A stretch of DNA of 8,400 nucleotides from Fidelibacterota bacterium (lineage in GTDB: Bacteria > Fidelibacterota > UBA2242 > JAFGTP01): positions 1 through 8,400 of the forward strand of contig JAIPJV010000077.1 in NCBI GenBank assembly GCA_021734005.1. Direction: 5' to 3'. Below are positions 1 to 6,200 of this stretch, one piece after another. Within the stretch, counting starts at the first letter, position 1. Every line of letters starts with the position of its first letter. Made by a program: the position numbers and the translations under genes. The notes under the pieces are model-generated. The model did no database searches. It was not told the origin of the DNA and was given only the letters and a program-made list of their open reading frames with translations.

Positions 1-246
1 AACTGTTTTAGTGATATTGAAGAAGGCGGAAATTTGCAATATACAATTGATTATAATTCAGATACAACACTAGTCCAGGCTGATGTTGATAGTGAATCAG
101 GGGCTTTTGACCTTAATTTTCAAGAAAATGCCTATGGTCAGGCTGAGATTATTGTCAAAGCAACTGATAGTGGAGAATTATGGGCAAAAGATAGTTTCTC
201 TGTGTTTGTCAGGGCTGTAAATGATACTCCCTTTGTAGCTGATCCA
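1..246 (+). repeat. Module 1, family A (A1 class), partial cadherin-like/Ig-like domain
   Basis: The window opens about 19 residues into this domain, at the residues equivalent to 'LNNVF'. It shows the A-family core 'FSDIEEGGNLQYTI', the A1-class strand 'NAYGQAEIIVKATDSG' and the closing 'VNDTP', followed by a five-residue linker. The class is recognised by having 'NAxGQAEI' in place of the 'DSTLDLSFxPDSxG' of A2 modules. Such acidic beta-sandwich modules are known from bacterial surface proteins and often bind calcium at their junctions; that is family knowledge, not shown here. Confidence 0.88.
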
Positions 247-3200
247 ATTCCAGATGTTAAAGTTAATGAAGACTGTCCCGATTCCAATTCTCATGTTGAT
301 CTTAATAATGTTTTTCATGATGTCGAAGAAAAAGACTCCCTCAATTTTACCATTATGAACAATACGAATCCATCGCTTGTCGAAGCTTCTATTGGTTCAG
401 AGGACAGTACTTTAGATTTGAGTTTTACTCCGGATTCAAATGGGACAGCCTGGCTAAAAATCAGGGCTTCGGATAGTACTGGGTTGTTTACTGAGGATTC
501 ATTTAAGGTTCAGATCGCTTCTGTAAATGACACTCCTTTTGTTATTGGTTCTATACCTGATATTACTGTAGAGGAAGATGCTCCTGATTCCATCGGTCAT
601 TATGACTTGGAAAATGCATTTGATGATATTGAAGAGGGGAATCAATTATCCTATACAATCGCCAATAATTCCACCCCGGACCTAGTTAATGTAGAGATTG
701 ATAAAAATAAACTGAATTTTCAATTTTTACAAAATGCAACCGGTCAAGCGGAGATAACTATCAAAGCCCGGGATAGTGGTAAACTTTTTGCTCAAACATC
801 CTTTAGTATTGAGGTAACACCGGTAAATGATGCTCCCAAAATTATTACCCGGGACAGCATTCAGGTAACTGAAGACCAATATTTTGTATATCCACCTTCT
901 GTTTTTGACCCGGATGGACCGGATACTATTTTCACTTTTGACAATCTGCCTGAATGGTTGTCCTCCTCGGCAGATTCAGTCTATGGTAGACCTGAAGAAG
1001 GAACCGCTGATACATCTTTTAGGATAATTGCCAGTGACGGATTGCTTGCTGATACTATGGTGGTGGAACTTGCTGTAGATTCTGTTAATGATGCGCCTCA
1101 AATAATTTCAGATAGTAGTTTAACAGCTACTGAGGATAGCCTGTTTAATTATATTGTAGTAGCTGAAGATCCGGATAATATTATCCTTGATTATCAATAT
1201 ATTGGTCTCCCGTCCTGGCTAACTGCTGAAAAAGATAAAGTATCAGGGACGCCACGAGAGGGAAGTCAGGATACTAGCTTTACTGTGGTTGTCTCGGATC
1301 CACTTTCATCTGATTCATTAAAGGTCAATATTGACTATATATCTATTAATGATAAACCTTTTAAAACCGGACAGATTCCTGACATAATTGTTGATGAAGA
1401 TGCACCGGATTCTTTAAACCATGTTAGTCTGGACGAGATTTTTCATGATGAAGAGGATGATGGCCAGCTTTCTTATCAGGTGTTTTCAAATTCAAATCCC
1501 AAATTAGTTGATGTTGAAATTGGAGAACAGAGCGCCTTGAATTTTAGTTTTTATCCTCAAGCCAATGGAAAGTCAGAGATTATCGTAGAAGGATCTGATA
1601 GTGGTGGCCTTCATGTTCGGGATAGCTTTCTGGTAGTTGTTAATTCAATTAATGATCGCCCTGAAATTGTAAAAAATATCCCCGATGTAATTGTTAATGA
1701 AGATGCGTCGGATTCTCTTGGGCATGTTGATTTGAATAATATTTTTAATGATGTGGAGCAGGAAGGTAACCTCCAATTTACCATTGTTGAGAATACGAAG
1801 GAGTCTGTTTTTGCAGCTGAAATAAATTCTGTTGATAGTACGCTGGATCTTAGTTTTCAACCCGATTCTCATGGTGTTGGGCAGGTAAAAATCCGGGCAA
1901 CTGATAGTTCTGGCCTTTCAATTGATGAAGAGTTTAGAATTGTGGTTAATTCGGTCAACGACTCTCCCTTTATAATTGATGAAATCCAGGACATAGATGT
2001 TAAAGAAGACTCTCCCGATTTAAACAATTATGTTGATTTGAATAATATTTTTAGCGATGTAGAAGATGGTAGCAATCTAAATTTTGCTATTGTAAAAAAT
2101 TCCCGCCCTGGTCTGCTGGATGTCATGATTGAGCCCTCTGATAGTAGTGTGAACATAAGTTTTTCAAAGGATTCTAGCGGCTTAACTAATATTACAATTC
2201 GGGCGACTGATAGTGATAATGGTTTTGTTGAGGATTCCTTTAAAATTAATATAGAAGCTATTAATGACCGCCCTTTACTGATCAGTCTGGATAGTATCCA
2301 AATTACTGAAGATGAATACTTTTCTTATCAGCCCAAGGTAACTGATCCTGATGGGCCGGACACAATATTTACCTATTTAAATGTTCCCGGCTGGCTGGAA
2401 ACAACACCGGATTCAGTCTATGGGATTCCCTTGGAAGGCACACCTGATACTTCCTTTGGTATAGTCGCAAGTGATGGCCTGGCCTTCGATACAATGCTAG
2501 TAGAACTTGAGGTAGATTCAGTTAATGATGCTCCGGATATTGTCTCAGATGGTGATCTAATAGCTTATGAAGATAGTCTGTTTTCTTACCAACTTATAGC
2601 TCAGGATCCTGATAATATTGAACTCAATTATAAATATCGAGATCTACCTTCCTGGCTATCTGCGGATGAAAATCTGATTTCAGGAACCCCTTTACAGGGT
2701 AGTACTGATACCAGTTTTATTGCTATCGTTTCTGATGATTATTCTTCTGATTCCCTCCTAATAAACATCGATTATATTCCTGTTAATGATAAACCCTATT
2801 TAACAAAGCCTATCCCAGATCTCAATACTGAGGAAGATGCTTCTGACATGTTAGATTTTGTTAATTTGGAAAATATTTTTCAGGATGAGGAAGATGGAGA
2901 TTCATTAACCTATGAAATCCTTTTAAATTCGAATACAAATCTCGTGGAGATAGTCCTTGATACCGCAAAAAAGAACCTTGATTGTTTATTCCTAAGCAAT
3001 GCTTATGGGCAGGCAGAAATTATTATCAGCGCCCGGGATCGAGAGAACTCAAAGGCTAGCGATACTTTTCAGGTCAATGTTTCTTCAGTTAATGATAAAC
3101 CCGTTGTTGCTCAATCAATACCGGATATAAGAGTTGATGAAGATGCTCCGGATTCTATTGGTCATGTCGACCTTAATAATGTTTTTTATGATATTGAAGA

Positions 3201-6200
3201 GAAAAGCAATTTAGATTTCAGTATTAACAATTCCAATCCCTCTATTCTTGATGTTAATATCAATAGCAAGGACAGTACTCTGGATCTTGCTTTTGAGCCT
3301 GATTCCAATGGGAGTAGCAATATTACCGTTCGGGCTACTGATAGTTCTGGTTTGTTCGTTGAAGATCAGTTTAAAATTACTATTAATTCAGTTAATGATG
3401 TACCTTCTGTAATTACCGGAATTCCTGACTTGCAAGTTGATGAAGATAGTCCTGATTCCCGGGCTTATGCCGATCTGAATGATGTTTTCTATGATATTGA
3501 GAATGGGCATGATTTAATTTTCTCAGTTGCCAAAAATAGTAACCCTGGATTGTTAAATGTAAACATCAATCCGGGCGACAGTACTCTGGACTTGGGTTTT
3601 ATTCCCGATTCTGCTGGTATTGCTAATATTACAATAAGAGCCACTGATTTTCATGGCGCGTCTATTGAAGAAAAATTCCAGATCACTGTCAATTCCATAA
3701 ACGATGCTCCTCAAATCACTTCAAAAAGGTACACAGAAACAACCGAGCATCAGAAATATGTATATTATGTCCAGGCTCATGATCCTGATGATATTAATTT
3801 GGATATAACTATAGATCAACTTCCAGAATGGCTGGAAACAGATTCGGATTCGGTCTTTGGTATTACACCTGAAGGTGCGCAAGATAATGATTTTCGGATT
3901 GTCGCCTCAGATGGCCTTTTATCTGATACCTTACTTGTTGAAGTTGCTGTTGACTCGGTTAATGACCCACCCCAAATAACTTCACCTGATAGTATATTTG
4001 CTATAGAAGAAGAGGAATTTGTATATTCTCCAGAGGTAACTGATCCGGACAACAATATTCATACATTTATCTACAAAGATTTGCCAGCCTGGGTTTCTAC
4101 CCGGAACGATTCTTTATTTGGAATTCCGCCGGAAGGTGTGGACAGCACAAATTTTCAGTTAATTGCTTCCGATGAACAACTGCAGGACACTATTATTATA
4201 TTCGTCAACATAAAGCCTATCAACGATCCTCCTATAATTACCTCAGGTGACAGTATTAGAGTTGCAGAGGATCAGAATTTAGCTTATCAAATTACTGTTG
4301 ATGATCCCGATAATAGTAACTTTCAGTACACCTTTACTGATCTACCATCCTGGATGTCAAGTGAAGGAGGAGAGGTGTCAGGAACTCCTGGAGAGGGAGT
4401 GGAAGACACAAGTTTTGTAGTAGTAGTTTCAGACGGTGAATATAGCGATTTAAAACAGATCTATGTTGAGGTGATAGCGGTTCAGGATGCTCCAGATATA
4501 ATCACTGAAAATTTGAAGGCCGGATATGAACAGGCTCAATATCAGGATTCAATTGAAGCAGTTGATTCTGATATTGATGACCAACTATCATATTATTTGC
4601 TAAAGAGTCCTAAATGGCTGAGTATTGATTCTCTTTCCGGAAAATTAAGTGGTGTTCCCGACCATAAAAATGTAGGGATTAACATTCCTGTCTCTGTCAT
4701 GGTGGAAGATCTAGCAGGACTATCTGATACTATGCACACTACTATAAATGTTTACGATACTCTGGCTCCTGGCGTTCCGCAAAACCTATCAGGAACTCCT
4801 GGCAGTCAAAAAATTTATCTCAGCTGGTCTCCTGTCCAGGATAATGATTTTGACAAATACCGAATTTATTATGATACTGATCGTCACCCGACTCAGTCTA
4901 AACTTGCTACAATAGGTGGCCAACGCAATGATACTTCCATTACAATAACAGAACTTGATAAAGACAAAGAATATTATATCAGGATAACAGCGATAGATAG
5001 TGCCGGTAATGTGAGTGGATTCAGTAATGAGATAACATTAAAACCCGGTCTAATTACATCAATTTATCCCCGGCCAAATATGACTGCCGTTTCTGCGGAC
5101 ACTTCCCTAAAAGTGACTTTCGGAAAAGCCCTTGACCAAAATACTACTGCTGATTCAAATTTCTATGTTTATGGCTCTCAATATGGCTATATGGAAGGTG
5201 AACTTATAATTGGTCAACAATATATAGAATTTATGCCGAATGATGAATTTTATCCGGGAGAAAGGGTTTCTGTTATTATTACAGAGCGAATTAAATTTGA
5301 GGATGGCAGCCGGCTTGCTAATGGATATTCGTGGCGTTATGACATAGTTAGTCAGGGAGGCTCCGGATTTTTCGCCCTTGAGGAACGTTATAATACAGAT
5401 TATGATGTACGGGAAATATCGGCTGGTGATTTTGATGAAAACCGGGATATTGAAATTGTAGCCGGCTCTGATCGGGCCCACATCAATTATTTTAATTTGA
5501 ATAGGAACGAAAATGAAGGTGTGCGGTATAATGCCTCTACAAATAGTTACGATGTAACAAGCGCTGATTTTGACCTAGATGGAGATCGGGATATAGCCTC
5601 ACTTTATTATCATGAAGGAGGGAAAATCAATGTATGGTATAATGATGGGAATGGAAAATTTCCTGACCGCACGGATTATTTTAATGTTTTGGATGACACT
5701 GATGGGGGGCTCTCCAATTTAAAATCAGGTGACATTGATAATGATGGCGACCAGGATCTGATTGGAGTTGCCAATTTTGGTGATTCTGATATGGATCAGG
5801 TAGTAATAATTTTTAATGATGGTCAAGGCAACTTTAATTCTAGTAAGAAGGTTGATGTCGAACCATATTCGGAATTTCAATATTACAGAAACAATTTTGA
5901 TCTAGTCGATTATGATCTGAATGGAACGCAGGATATTCTCGTTAAGGCGGGAAATAATAAAGTCAAAGTTTTATTTAATAGTGGGAATGCTGAATTCGAA
6001 AGATCTAAAACAGTATTAAACAGTTATAATATCAACACACTTGAATGTACTGATATTGATGGTGATGGGGACTGTGATCTTCTTATTGGTGATAGTGAAA
6101 GATTAGGAATTTTCAAAAAACAGGATACGCTGCTTGTTGGCACCTTTGAATATGATGTTAACGACTATATTCATAATATTATATCAAAAGATTTTAACAA

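Larger units (their letters stand above)
1..1374 (+). repeat. Higher-order repeat unit 1 (A-A-A-B-B), 5'-truncated by the window
   Basis: Three A modules (the first partial) are followed by two B modules. Landmarks match unit 2 at a nearly fixed distance: the first A module's 'GCC' of the NAYGQAE motif at 130 lies 1431 bases before its counterpart at 1561; the DSTLDL motif at 403 lies 1431 bases before 1834; the DPDGPD motif at 907 lies 1437 before 2344; the DPDN motif at 1168 lies 1437 before 2605. About 19 residues of the first module lie upstream of base 1. Confidence 0.9.
1375..2811 (+). repeat. Higher-order repeat unit 2 (A-A-A-B-B), complete, 1437 bases
   Basis: This is the only complete standard unit in the window: 479 codons, starting at an 'IPD' motif and ending just before the next 'IPD'. 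Corresponding landmarks in unit 3 are displaced by 1437 bases (DSTLDL 1834 to 3271; third-A DS motif 2140 to 3577; first-B DPD 2344 to 3781) or 1440 bases (1561 to 3001). Corresponding modules resemble each other more than they resemble their neighbours, which shows that the whole five-module block was duplicated. Confidence 0.9.
2812..4494 (+). repeat. Higher-order repeat unit 3 (A-A-A-B1-B1-B2), expanded by one module
   Basis: The three A modules and first B module keep the 1437-base offset from unit 2. The last B2 module's DPDN motif (4303) lies 1698 bases after its unit 2 counterpart (2605), i.e. 1437 plus 261, and 261 bases is exactly one B module. The extra module is the second B1 (3973-4233) or its neighbour. 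This unit ends the regular array; a divergent module and then different domain types follow. Confidence 0.88.

Noticed and set aside
1645..1872. 75-codon open frame on the - strand, ATG start
   Set aside because: It lies fully antisense to modules 6-7, has no recognisable domain and an Ile/Asn/Arg-rich composition expected from reversing AT-rich repeat codons. Shadow.
3816..4055. 79-codon open frame on the - strand, Ser/Thr-rich
   Set aside because: Antisense to modules 14-15, begins at TTG, and its Ser/Thr richness mirrors the Asp/Glu/Ser codons of the true frame. Shadow.
1..4494. Possible assembly artefact producing the repeated block
   Set aside because: Equivalent units differ at many synonymous and amino-acid positions and in module number, so they are not collapsed or duplicated read copies.
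1..4758. Possible CRISPR array or short DNA tandem repeat
   Set aside because: The periodicity is at the protein-domain level (261-306 bases and 1437 bases) with diverged DNA; there are no short identical repeats with unique spacers.
5155..5481. 108-codon open frame on the - strand with Ile/Phe-rich stretches that look membrane-like
   Set aside because: Antisense to the Big_5 domain and first propeller blade, begins at GTG, and the hydrophobic runs come from AT-rich Asn/Glu/Asp/Lys codons read in reverse. No sign of a ribosome binding site or family.
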